57,233 bases of DNA from Gnetum montanum (lineage: Eukaryota; Streptophyta; Gnetopsida; Gnetales; Gnetaceae), in NCBI GenBank assembly GCA_015680685.1, contig MNCI01022060.1, forward strand, positions 260,620-317,852. The letters are read 5' to 3'. The notes below the pieces were generated by a model that ran no database searches, had not been told where the DNA came from, and saw only the letters and a program-made list of their open reading frames with translations. Numbering within the stretch: position 1 is the stretch's first letter; each line of letters opens with the position of its first letter. Of this stretch, positions 36,080 to 46,393 are shown one piece after another. A program made the position numbers and the translations under genes.

Positions 36080-37203
36080 GTCTCATTCACTAACCTCAGT
36101 AGCATCCTTAGACTCAGAATCCATGGATGCTCTAGATGGATAATAAGTTTCCTCCTCATCATCACCATTGTTGGTGTGGGATTAGCTAGATCTCTAGGAA
36201 TCCTCATCAAAGGACTCAACTTGCTACATTAGATCTTTCCTAGGACAAAGATTCACTTAAAACCAAGAGGAAGCTAGTGGAGCTGATGGAGCTAGTTGCT
36301 ACTAAACTAGGATCCATTGGGACATGGTCCTAAAGATGTTCACCATAGCCCATTGCTCAAAAGAGATAGAGGAATCACCAAGAGGTGGAACTATGTAAGT
36401 AGGAGGGATAGGATCCAGATGTTGTGGCTATTGCATGGAAGCATGATGCTCCCCTTAGATACTAGCTAGGGGTTCCTTTGGCTTAGAATCTAACAGCATC
36501 TCTAACTCATACATACATGAAAGTCTTCTTCCTAAAGGATGTTGTGGAGGAATAAGAACATACTCCTCACTATTAGAGATAGGAGGAGTAGTAACCTCCT
36601 CAAACACCTACCCATTAGAGGGAGGAGGAATCCCAACTACATTTAATATCTTATGCAAGTAAGATAGTTTCTCCCCAAGCTTCCTGATGGCTCATGAAAA
36701 ATTGACATATCTCTACCAAACAAAACATCAAAAAATTCATCATGTCCTATGGGAATTATACCATTTGTATAAATATCATGCATTGTATCAATGGTAACCT
36801 AGAAGACATCAAGATTAAAGATAGCTAGAATTACATTCACAACTTTGGGAGAGACCACAACAACAATTTCCCCAATAGTTTATATGAATTCCACCAAAAT
36901 AGCATTAGTGATAATAATATTACAATATAATTCCCTAATTAACACCTTAGGGAAAAGAAAATTTATGGAAATGAAAATGGTCCAGTGCAAAAGCTTGAAG
37001 TGGTCTAACAAAGCTTGTTGTATATTAACTGTAAAATCACAAGAAGACTCAAAAAAGATAGTAGTGGTTCAAGTTGCCTCAAACTTGTGCTGGGCACTTG
37101 TGTGTCAAAACTAAGGCATCTAAGAAGGTGGTGAACTAGTGAAACTTCCTCTAAAAATTTTCTTAGGTGATTCCCTAGATGTTCCAATCTTCTTGTGGGC
37201 CAT
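36080..37203 (-). pseudogene. Extra reading frame of the nested Copia, possible plant transposon-protein domain
   Basis: ATG at 37,203 opens MAHKKIGTSRESPKKIF. After several stops the frame gives LLDHFKLLHWTIFISINF, RELYCNIIITNAILVEFI and SPKVVNVILAIFNLDV. That order of motifs (LGW-like, REFYAN-like, V-G-I/V, SPKVIN-L-G-I/L) resembles the 'putative plant transposon protein' domain found in many plant Gypsy and Copia extra ORFs; this is motif recognition only. The C-terminal half is Pro/Ser-rich and acidic (EEETYYPSRASMDSESKDA). It sits where pol would be. An env-like ORF is an alternative, but I see no signal peptide or membrane segment. Confidence 0.5.
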
Positions 37204-37719
37204 CTTTGACAAAAATTGCTACAAATGATGGAACCCTAGTCATCTCTATGGGGTAGATCTAAAGGAATATGACAAAAATGGGGGTTTTATCTTTTATACC
37301 AGTAGATGAATGAGGACTTTGAATGAAAAATAAGATGTATTTTATGATAGGGAGACATATTTTCACACGTTAAAGTTATAGTAGATGTCTTTTACTCATA
37401 GAAGACATCTTGCCCACCATGCTCAAAAAATTAGAGAGATGTCTTTGTTCTTTTAAAGTTGTCCTTTTAGATATGTATTTCATTTTAGAAAGATATATTT
37501 TGTCAAAAAATAGGATGAGGTTGGGAAAGGCTCCCATTGGACTAAAGTCTTAATAAAAGATTAAAAACAAAATAAAACTTTCCTCCAATGTCTACCTACC
37601 TATCATATTGCCAAAAAGTAATGGAGCTTAGAGAGCTAGAGAATCAGTTTTTTCTTTTGAGGATTCTCCTCTCAACCAAACTTCTCCAATGTCTAAGGCA
37701 TGACTTCCTCTTACAAATT

Positions 37720-39471
37720 TTTTGGTGAGGATGTTTTGATTTTCTTGGTTCTACCATTTAATTTTCCATTCTTTTTTGATTTTTTGATCTTTTGAGTTGA
37801 CATTCATTGATCTTGCATAAAACAATTTCTTGGTATACTTTGATAAAACCAATGAGTCTTGTGATATGACTAGGTACTCATATGATAAAATGTTAGATTG
37901 CACTTCCATTGTTTATGTCCGATCTTATTGCAATAATAACATCTAAATATCCTATTGTAGAAAATCTATTAGAATGATCAAACCTTTGAGAAGTTTGTTG
38001 ATAGATAGGAGCTTCTTCTGATGTAGTGTCCTTACTCTCTGGATATTCCTTTAGATGAGATAAAGGTTTTGCAGGTTCTTCTTCTTGGGAACAACATCCA
38101 AGTCCACTTTTGTCTTGTAGACTTATTCCTTGTCCAAGAATCACATGAAGGGACTCCTTCCCTTTAGTTAGTCTTTCATTCACAAGCTTTACATCTGTAA
38201 GCTCATTCTTCATCTACTCACATGACTTGATTAGATATTTATTCTTAGCCTTTAGATCTAATATTCCTTTACTAAGATCAAAAATTGTTGTATTCAATAA
38301 AAAAAATTTGATCCTTTGCTTTTACTTGCCTGTTCAACTTTATGCAAAGATTTTGAAAATTTAAGATTTCATTACATAATAGATCAAACCTCTCATCATC
38401 ATTAAGATCATCATCTAAAGAATCAACTTCATCATCAATAAGGGTCATGTAGATTAGATGAGAATTTTTTGCATAATCCTCCACTTCTTCCTCACTCTGC
38501 TCCCCATCATCCCAACTTGTATACATGTTGGTCTTCTTTACCCCTTTGGTATATTTGTTGTTGGATTACATCCTAAAACTACTAGGACATTCAAAGGCCA
38601 TATGGCCTCTCCCACCATACATACAACATTCTACATAAGAAAAATATAAAAAATTGTTACCTCTTTATCTACCTTTGGACTGATTGAATCTTTGCTGATA
38701 TGTTCCTTATTTTCTTCTAGTTATCCATCATTGTAGCTTCCTAGTGAGAAAGGAAATTTCATCTTCATTGCCCTCATCATGCTCATTGAACCCCTTATCC
38801 TTTGAGGTAGTCATCAAGGAAATAGGACTTTCTTAAATAGATTCTTCACTCATGATATTTATTTCAAAAGTAATGAGAGCACTTTGAACCTCTTCAAATT
38901 TTAGAGTTGAGAAGTCTATGATTTCTTCTATGGTTGTGACCTTAGGTTTGAACTCTAGTTAAATAGTTTTGATTGTTTTAATGATCACATTGCTTTTAGG
39001 AAAGTCTTTACCAATACCTCTAATGGATACAATAATATCATTAGCTCTAGAGAATTAATCGTTTATCTTTTCACTATCTCCCATTTTAAGCTTAGCATAT
39101 TCACTTTGCAAGACTAATAATTTTGATTACTTAACAATAAAGGTACCTTCATATGTAGCTTTTAGAATTTGCCAAATTTATTTGACCATTGTATATCTTG
39201 CTACTCTATTTAATTCAAATTTATTTAAATAAAAATATAAATAATTATTTTCTCTAGAATCAAACATGAACTTATCTTTCTCCTCTCATGTCTATTTGTT
39301 GCAAGGCTTGATGATGTTGTTGGAGATATTGACAAGTAGAGTGTAGCCTTCAAGGATTTACTTCCACACTTCAAAATCTAGGGATTCAAAGAGCCCTTAC
39401 ATTCTAGATTTCCAATAGGTGAAGTCAAATCCATCAAACATGTGTGGCTTTGTATAAGATATCACCTCCAT
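37720..39471 (-). pseudogene. Copia gag of the nested element
   Basis: ATG at 39,471 opens MEVISYTKPHMFDGFDFTYW, the UBN2-type gag start, followed by MFDSRENNYLYFYL and later EYAKLKMGDSEKI. Zinc knuckle 1 (38,629-38,588) reads CCMYGGRGHMAFEC with the second Cys changed to Tyr. Then come WDDGEQSEEEVEDYAKNSH, an acidic DDDLNDDERFD stretch and a Lys/Glu-rich coiled-coil segment ending SLQDKSGLGCC. Zinc knuckle 2 (37,941-37,900) reads CYYCNKIGHKQWKC with all ligands intact. Stops are mostly TAG/TAA/TGA where CAG, CAA, CGA or TGG fit. It begins about 30 bp after the primer-binding site, as the first gene. Confidence 0.8.
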
Positions 39472-39503
39472 TATTCACTATTAATGTTGATGATGACAAA
39501 GAA

Positions 39504-39525
39504 GAGTATTAGGCTCTAATAACAA
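39504..39525 (-). other. Primer-binding site of the nested Copia
   Basis: The minus strand reads TTGTTATTAGAGCCTAATAC just after the LTR end, a mutated TTGGTATCAGAGCC (initiator Met-tRNA). Its position beside the right-hand LTR fixes that LTR as the 5' copy and the element as minus strand. Confidence 0.65.
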
Positions 39526-39526
39526 T

Positions 39527-40656
39527 TATGGATCATTGAACTTAGAAAGGGGTAATGAATAAGTTTCTCAAACTAAAAATTTATGAACCAAAGCACACAC
39601 ATGAAATTAACATGATTCCCCAACTTGGGTAGTCTACACTCAAAGGGTAGATCATAAGCACACCTCTGGACTTTGTTGCTCTTAAATGTGCTTTGAAGGA
39701 TCCACACCCTGTACAATCTGCAAGCCCCACTTCAAAGTGTTGTGCCAAAAAACTAACCACTCAACCCTGCAAGGTCCCATTAGGCTTGGAATGTGGTTTT
39801 CAAGCTTCCACAACCTTTACAATCTTGATTTCTACTCTAGAGTGTTGTGCCACAACACCAATCACTTAATCTTGTAGGATCCTAACAAGCTTAACCAAGA
39901 TGCCTTCCCACAAGAAGCACATCAACCCCATAGATCAACAAGGAAGAATAATTACAAGGGATAAATGTAACTTAATTTTTTGATCCTTTCACTTTAAGGT
40001 ACAACACACTTTATAATGAACAAATGATGATATAATGAAGAGCAACAAATATAACAATGATTGAAAAAATTATTGTATAACGATTACACATAAGCTTGCA
40101 CATTTCCCAATTCATATGATATCTTTTAATAACTATCATGTTTTCAAATCCATCTTGGAACTTGTGTAATGAATAGCCAATGGTCACTAATAGTCATGGA
40201 AGATGTCTTCTTTCTACTTGAGACATCTTTCTATATTTGCCTACTATTCTAGGAAGACATCTTTGTCAGGGAAAGACATTTTTTTAAAAATATTCATTGT
40301 AGGAAGACATCTTTGTTTAATGGAGGATGTCTTTGTAAAATTGGCCTACATTCTATGAAGACATCATTTCATGATGGAAGATATCTTTGCTTCAAGAAAG
40401 AAATCTATTATTTTTTGAAAACATCTTTGCCTATGCATTCTCTAATTTTGCCAAGACGTCTACTATTTCTCATAGATGTCTTTCTCTAACCTTCCTTTGC
40501 ATGATGAATTCATCATTCCTTGTCAACAACCATGATCTTTTGTAAACCTTCTTATCTTAATCTAAGTTCTTGTTCTACAAGCACAATAATCACACACACA
40601 CAAACAACCTTATCTTTTATTTTTTTTTAACATTTTGACATACCAAAATGCCCATA
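39527..40656 (-). repeat. 5' LTR of the nested Copia
   Basis: Partner of 34,486-35,606. The inner end reads TATGGATC (TG changed to TA) and the outer end CCCATA (CA changed to TA). The same AAGACATCTT-type inverted motifs recur at 40,195-40,480. Confidence 0.85.
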
Positions 40657-41129
40657 GTAATTAAGATCCAAAAGAAAATATTGTAATAATGGATTTGTCT
40701 CTTAAGATAACCTTTATGGGTTTGACCTAAGAAATTTATACCTAAGCTTAGAGATAATGCCAACATGGACTGGCAGAGCTGGTATAGGAAAGTCACAAGA
40801 GCTAGATGAAGTAGGAGATGAAGAGGACTAGCCATTCCTTCTAGTCAAGTTATAGGCCTAACCATGGTGGTAGTGGTGGATTGCGTCTAAGAGATAGATG
40901 CTAAAGGAAGAAAACCCAAAGGAACACTCTTTGAGCATGATTTAGATACTTCATCCCAGATTAATAAACCATTATTTTTTCCTTTTTATGCATTTTTCCT
41001 ATTATTTCCTTTATGCATAATGTCAAATGTTACATATATTTGACATTTTGTATATTATCTTCTTACACATAATGCCTAATATAATTTATATTTGAAATTT
41101 TTTATGACATTTGGAAATGGGATGTCATA
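40657..41129 (+). repeat. 5' LTR of element B, second part (with right GTAAT duplication)
   Basis: It begins with the duplicated GTAAT (40,657-40,661) and continues the LTR interrupted at 34,485. It ends GATGTCATA, matching 24,233-24,241. Confidence 0.8.
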
Positions 41130-41130
41130 A

Positions 41131-41142
41131 TTGGTATTAGAG
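41131..41142 (+). other. Primer-binding site of element B
   Basis: TTGGTATTAGAG lies one base after the LTR end. It differs from the initiator Met-tRNA site TTGGTATCAGAG by one C-to-T change. It establishes the plus-strand sense of element B and its use of the usual Copia-type primer. Confidence 0.75.
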
Positions 41143-42337
41143 TAAACCACAACCCAAGGATCATTCAAAACCATGGATTGACTACAACATGAATCTAATG
41201 ATGAACCATTAATTCATGACACCTGGAAAGCCATTGACCATCTCTAGTTGCACTAGATGTAATGTTTTATTAAATTTATGAATAATGGATTAGACATTTA
41301 TAAAAGACATAGATCCTATCAACCAAAAAAATTCTTTCATGGATATCATTAACCAAGGAAGATTTGATTACACATCATCAAGATTCATCAATTGTAAGAA
41401 ATGTTGGTAAGACAAGTATACACTCATCCAAATAACTCTTACCCATATTAATATTATAAATACTAATAGATTAAGTTCCTTCTTAAGTTTCTCCCAAAAA
41501 ATTATTGATCATAACTTGTATTGATCATTTTTCATTGAAACTCATTATTCTAAGCAACTTAGAGTCATTTATAAATCATCATGTCTTCCATATATCAACT
41601 TGGTAATGTCATTTTCGTAGAAAAAGCTAGTTTGGATATTTTAAAATATTGAAAATACAACTTCATTCTAAAATTATGTCCACTACATACTACTTTTTGA
41701 GATTATTTCAATGGTACAAATTTCATCTCGATCCAACTTACAGTTTCAAAGATATCACTATTTTAATTTTTGTATTATCTATACATAAAAATAGTATTAT
41801 ATTATTTGATTATCATTTACAAAAAAAAAGAGGATAAGAGAATTGAGAGGTTTTGGATTTGATCCTAGGCCTTGATTTTTATTATTAGTAATTTTATTTA
41901 AAGAAATTTATTACTTTTAAGGGCCTTAGGCCCTAACCTTATGGCTAGGGCCTACGACCATTTTGTGCTATAGTGCAAGAATGGTTGTGTCCACTAGCGA
42001 TGGCACTAGCACACCAAAAATGACCTTGGTCTACCGAGATAGTATCATAGTTGTCCAAGTAATAGCTAAAAATCCCTTACTTCCATTGCCAACCATCACA
42101 TCACATTGTCATTTTCTCTGCACCATCCTCCTATGTATTCCATCCTCTACCAGGATGTGCACTTCCTTCTACTGCATTGCCTATTTGATGTCCCTTTCTA
42201 CCCTACCCATCACTCCACACTATCCTCCCATGCATATTGCCTTTTCTGCACACTATTGCACCATTTTCTCTATGTCACCCATCCTAAAGGCATCCTTGAC
42301 TACCTTCTGCACCACTTTCTACCTAATGAAGTCATGG
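41143..42337 (+). other. Non-coding leader of element B
   Basis: This is where gag should be. No gag, zinc-knuckle or protease motif was seen in any frame. The second half, after about 41,940, is less AT-rich and carries a frame of 133 codons with Ser/Thr/Pro/Cys-rich content that runs into the tandem repeat. It has no recognisable domain. Confidence 0.5.
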
Positions 42338-42720
42338 ATCACCACCACATCTAGTGTTCCATAGACACCAATGACATCATATATCAATGTTACCTTTGAT
42401 ACCTCATGAACATTGATGCCACTGTAGATCATCACCATCCTTAGCACTCTACAAACACCAATGGCACCAAAGATCATCATCATCCATGGCTATCTGCAAA
42501 TACCATTAGTGCCATAGATCACCACCACCTTTGGTGCTTTGTGGACACTAATAGCATTGTATATCATCATCATCTCTAGTGCTCCACCAAAATTTTCAAC
42601 ACTAGATATTATTACCACCTTTGGCACTTCTCAGGCATCGATAGAGCCACTAATCACTATCATCTCTAGCACTCCACAACCACTGATGGAGCCATCGATC
42701 ATCGCCACCTTCAATGTTCT
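42338..42720 (+). repeat. 45-bp tandem repeat, about 8.5 units (15-residue coding period)
   Basis: Units start at 42,338, 42,383, 42,428, 42,473, 42,518, 42,563, 42,608 and 42,653, with a partial unit at 42,698. The spacing is an exact 45 bp throughout although the units are diverged. Each opens ATCAT/CCACCACC. In the plus frame a unit reads like IITTFGTSQASIEPL, 15 residues with no length change between units. The kept reading period suggests that it was once a coding minisatellite. Confidence 0.8.
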
Positions 42721-42749
42721 TTGATGTTGGAAAAACATTTTTGGGATGA

Positions 42750-42930
42750 GCTATGCTAGCCCTACTAAGGGCTATGCTAGCCTCCTTTTGGGCTGCATAC
42801 GCCCTAGGAAAGGCTTCACAGGCCCTGAGAAGAATCATGTAGGCCTTGTGGATGGTTGCATAGGCCATTAGGGAAACTACACAAGCCCTAGGAAGTGTTG
42901 TGTAACTAGGATAGGCTACGTAGCATAGCT
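42750..42930 (-). repeat. Degenerate short repeats rich in TAGGCC/GGCCT
   Basis: About six diverged units of roughly 25-33 bp carry CATAGGCC, GTAGGCC, AAGCCCTAG or CTAGCC. In one minus-strand frame they yield an Ala/Arg/Ser-rich pattern (IHKAYMILLRACEAFPRAYA). Units are irregular, so this is a weaker array than the neighbouring 45-bp repeat. Confidence 0.5.
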
Positions 42931-44160
42931 AGCCCTTCTCACCCCCACCCCCACCACCCCCCTAGAGCCTTCACAGTCATCGTGACCAATGCTTATCATT
43001 GCTTCCATGCTATCTTCTCATTCTTCCTACCTCACCTACTACATCCTTCATGCACATCTACTACCTCGCATGCTATTGCCTTCATGCATGTCCACTACCT
43101 TGTCAATGTTCCTATCTGGCAACTTCCCTTGCCTTCGATGACCAAATATTTTTTTTGTCAAAGAATATGAAATTTAAATTTTTAACAACTAATGAAAAAT
43201 TCAAAATTCTCATCAATTGATAGAAAATTCAATATTTTAATTTCCAAGTCATTAGTTTAAATTAAAAACACCCAAAAGAAATTTCAAAAATAGAATTTCG
43301 TGCATTGGAAGGATGTAAGATAAAAATTTCATAAGTCAACTCATCTTGGAGTAGTACTGAGATGGATGATCTCTAGGAAAATCTAGTTTTTCAAGACAAA
43401 TTTTTTCAACTCTAGAATCCATAAAGTTTGATTTTGGAAATCTTTTTTGAGAAATGAAGACTTGTTTCCTACAAATTTCAACTTTCTAGATAGAATGGTG
43501 AAGTCAAATTTGTTCCATGAAACTCCAAAAATTAGTTTTTACCTCTTGTCCAATATAGTACCTTAAGACCCTCAAAAGTTTAATTTTAGCATAACTCAAG
43601 CATATTATGCCCATTTTCAACATATGAATAGTTACTTCCAGCATTTTTCACCCTTTTGAACTCAATTGTGAGGTCAAATTTATCATCTAGGCACCTAATA
43701 ATTTTATGATATCATGAAATGTGCATTAAAAGTTTACAACATAAGGATAACTAATCATGCCCTATTAGGACTAATGAATTTAATCTTTTAGACCTTAAGA
43801 TTTGATGCTTAACCTTTGCAAATAGTCTTAAGATTACTATGACATGTCATTAGTGATACTACCAAAGTTAGTGTTCTTACTAGTGGTAGAGAGACCATTA
43901 AGAAAAATATGATATAATTATATATTACTAAAATTAGGTAATGTAGCTATATATTACCAAAATTAGTTGGAGAATTAGTTGATGTATTAGTATCAGTTGA
44001 TTATCAATTGATGTATTTGTCCAACTGATGTATTAGTTGGAGAATCAGTTGATGAACAAAATGATCTTCAATGATCAATAAGATGTATATCAATTCATCT
44101 TACAGTAAAAACATATCATAGAACAACATCGAGACTAAAAATATTATTTCAACAAAGTAT
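42931..44160 (+). other. Non-coding interval of element B before the CCR4-like gene
   Basis: Includes a C-rich patch (about 42,940-42,962) and a tandem-like patch with TTAGTTGATGTATTAG and TTAGTTGGAGAATTAG phrases near 43,960-44,055. From about 43,520 it is colinear with 10,862-11,285 of copy A, so this leader travelled with the gene. Confidence 0.5.
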
Positions 44161-45340
44161 ATGATACCCATGAAGAGAAATGATCTAGAAGAGAATCCAT
44201 GAATGCGAATGAAATTTTCAACATACAATGTTCTTGCAAGATCCTTAGTGAGAAATAAACAACATTCATTATGTCCACCATGGACCTTGGATCGGCATGG
44301 GTATCAATACCCACATAGTTCACTTGAGTTACAAGATTTGGATGTTGATGTTTTATGTCTACAAGAAGTCTTTCCATGGAAATTCCTATACCAATTCCAA
44401 CTAGATTTGAAAAAAATGGGATACATAGGTATTTATAAGGAAAAAAGGTTCTTATGGAAGTTCTTTTAAGCCGTATTGATTAGCCTACTACATAAATCAC
44501 AACATGGATGGCTGGGTAATCTTTTATAAAGAAGCCAATTCTGAATTAGATCGAAGATTTGAGTAGAGTTCAGAAAATATGATTTTTGAAATTCCAAAAC
44601 TTCAAGTAATGGAAAAGAAAGAATGGTTAAGATTTCAAAAAGATCACACAACCTTAGCATTGATTCTAAAAGTCCATCTATCAAGAAGATGTGTATGTAT
44701 AGTTAACACACATTTGATTTTCAAACCAAAATGTTCAAATGTTAGATTGTGCCAAGGAGCATACTTGATTAAGTAAATAGAGGAAAGTTTGAAGAATAAG
44801 TCATTCCTAAGCTATACCGATCTAGTACCAATTACTATTTGTAGAAAATTAAATGTGAAAATTTAAAGTAGTGTTTATCAATTCTTAAAATATGGGTGTG
44901 TAAAGGAATCTTTAGAAGATGAACCTAATTTGAAGAAGATGTTTCCACCAATTCAACATGCAATTCCATTGGCCAATGCATATTCTGCTTACTTTGAATT
45001 TTCAATGGATAAATCAGATCCTATAATTCAGGAAAAGATGATGTTGATGGATAGTATTCATCAAGAACCATAGTTTACCAATTACTTTGCTATGATTAAT
45101 AAGGATGGGCCAAAAATATTCTTCATTGAGATTTAAGATTATATTTGGTATGATGTTCGATTCTTCCAAGTTACCAAATTACAAGAGTTAATTTCTAAAG
45201 AAGAAGTAAAGAAGAATCAAGATCAAGCTTTTTCATCCCAAACAAGACTATCCAATCATATAATGGTAGAATTAAAATTACTTCCATCAATTCATAAAGT
45301 TGATCAAGATTAGGAAGTATCTCACCCTTACTTTTATTGA
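44161..45340 (+). pseudogene. CCR4-type deadenylase (EEP nuclease) pseudogene, copy B
   Basis: This is the uninterrupted copy. ATG at 44,161 gives MIPMKRND. The frame then shows KFSTYNVLARS, CPPWTLDRHGYQYP, DVDVLCLQEVFPW and MGYIGIYKEK. After frameshifts come LILKVHLSRRCVCIVNTHLI and, past the Gypsy-empty site at about 44,815, AYFAYF-like and NYFAMINKDG segments, DYIWYDVRFFQVTKL and a terminal SNHM. The GDFN metal site is lost (about 44,840 reads CRKLN). Several frameshifts and TGA/TAG stops show it is more decayed than copy A. No intron was detected relative to the protein order. It ends about 420 bp before the 3' LTR of its element. Confidence 0.8.
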
Positions 45341-45762
45341 TAAATCTTATTATTTTTTATTCATTTTTTAATTTATATTTTAATTAGATAAGTAAAATAT
45401 CTAAGGTAATAGAAGTCTGGAAGAAAGAATTTTTCCTACCTTTACCTGGGTAACTAGATCTGAGTCACACTGAATGTGATCCTAGTTAGGACTACTGATT
45501 GGTGTTGGTAGATCTTTAATTCACCTCCTATCATTACGTTAGAAAATGAAGTAGTTATTAAGAAATTAATATTTAATTTTTCATCTATTTTTCTTACATG
45601 TGTGTTTTTTTTTTTTTTTGCAAAATAAGCATGAAAAAACTTCAAGTTCAAAAGGGAAATTAAATTATTGGAGCATAGGATCATGAAAGAAAGTATTAGA
45701 GCTAGAAAAATATAGTAAAAATGGACTTGTTTAAGGATGAAAGAAATCTAAGAAGGGTAGAT
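45341..45762 (+). other. Spacer and polypurine tract before the 3' LTR, element B
   Basis: Colinear with 23,263-23,672. It contains a T-rich run near 45,605-45,620 and ends AAGAAGGGTAGAT before the LTR start TGTCAAG, the likely polypurine tract (45,749-45,761). Confidence 0.6.
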
Positions 45763-46309
45763 TGTCAAGTTCCCATTCCCAAATGACCTCTTCATAACAA
45801 ATGTTAGTGTTCTTATAACAAGACCTGAAAGGGTAGTTGTAATTAAGACCCAAAAGGGTAGGTTGTAATAACAGACATGTCTCTTGAGGTAAAATTTGGG
45901 GGTCTAACCTAAGGCATTTATACCTGAGCTTAGAGGTCATGCCAAGATGGAGTGGTGGAGCTGGTACAAGAAAGTAATAGGAGACAAATGAAGTGAGATA
46001 GGAAGAAAACTAGCCATCCCTTCTGGCCAGGTTATAGGCCTAATGATGGTGGCAGTGCTAGATTTCCTCTAAGGGATAGATGCCAAAGGAAGAAAATTCC
46101 AAGGAACACTCTCATATCATGACTTAGATACTCCATTCCAGATCAATACAACATTCATTTCTTTATTTTTCTATATTTTTCCAATTATTTCCTTTACACA
46201 CAATGTTGAATGTTACATATATTTGACGTTTGGTATATTTTCTTACACATAATGTCTAATATAACATATATTTTATCTTTGCTATGACATCCGGGAATTG
46301 GATGTCACA
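45763..46309 (+). repeat. 3' LTR of element B
   Basis: 547 bp, starting TGTCAAGTTCCC and ending GATGTCACA. It aligns with 23,673-24,241 and with the split 5' LTR. It lacks about 25 bp near its start compared with the other two copies. Confidence 0.85.
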
Positions 46310-46314
46310 TGATT
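46310..46314. repeat. Right target-site duplication of element B
   Basis: TGATT, identical to 34,378-34,382. Confidence 0.8.
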
Positions 46315-46393
46315 TCAAAATATTGAAAACATAATTCAAATGTGAGAGAATAATTATTTAAATTGAATTAATAGGAAGCTACTAGTTACCATG

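Larger units (their letters stand above)
34486..40656 (-). mobile_element. Gag-only Copia element nested in the 5' LTR of element B (6,171 bp)
   Basis: Two LTRs (34,486-35,606 and 39,527-40,656), GTAAT target duplications, a primer-binding site next to the right-hand LTR and a minus-strand gag are all visible, so the structure is complete. Between gag and the 3' LTR there is no protease, integrase or RT. In their place is a second, non-pol reading frame. The gag C-terminal layout (two zinc knuckles, acidic DDE-rich and Lys/Glu-rich segments) recalls the large plant Copia gags of SIRE/Maximus type. It must have used pol proteins in trans. Confidence 0.85.
34383..46309 (+). mobile_element. CCR4-carrying LTR element, copy B (complete, with a nested Copia)
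   Basis: It has TG...CA LTRs (5' LTR 34,383-34,485 plus 40,662-41,129; 3' LTR 45,763-46,309), TGATT target duplications, a primer-binding site at 41,131 and a polypurine tract before the 3' LTR. Removing the nested Copia leaves about 5.75 kb. The internal region has no recognisable gag or pol. It holds AT-rich filler, a 45-bp tandem repeat, a second short repeat field and a full CCR4-like pseudogene. It was therefore non-autonomous and would have needed proteins from another element. Copy A (10.9-24.2 kb) carries the same gene-to-LTR block, so the gene moved with the element. Confidence 0.8.
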
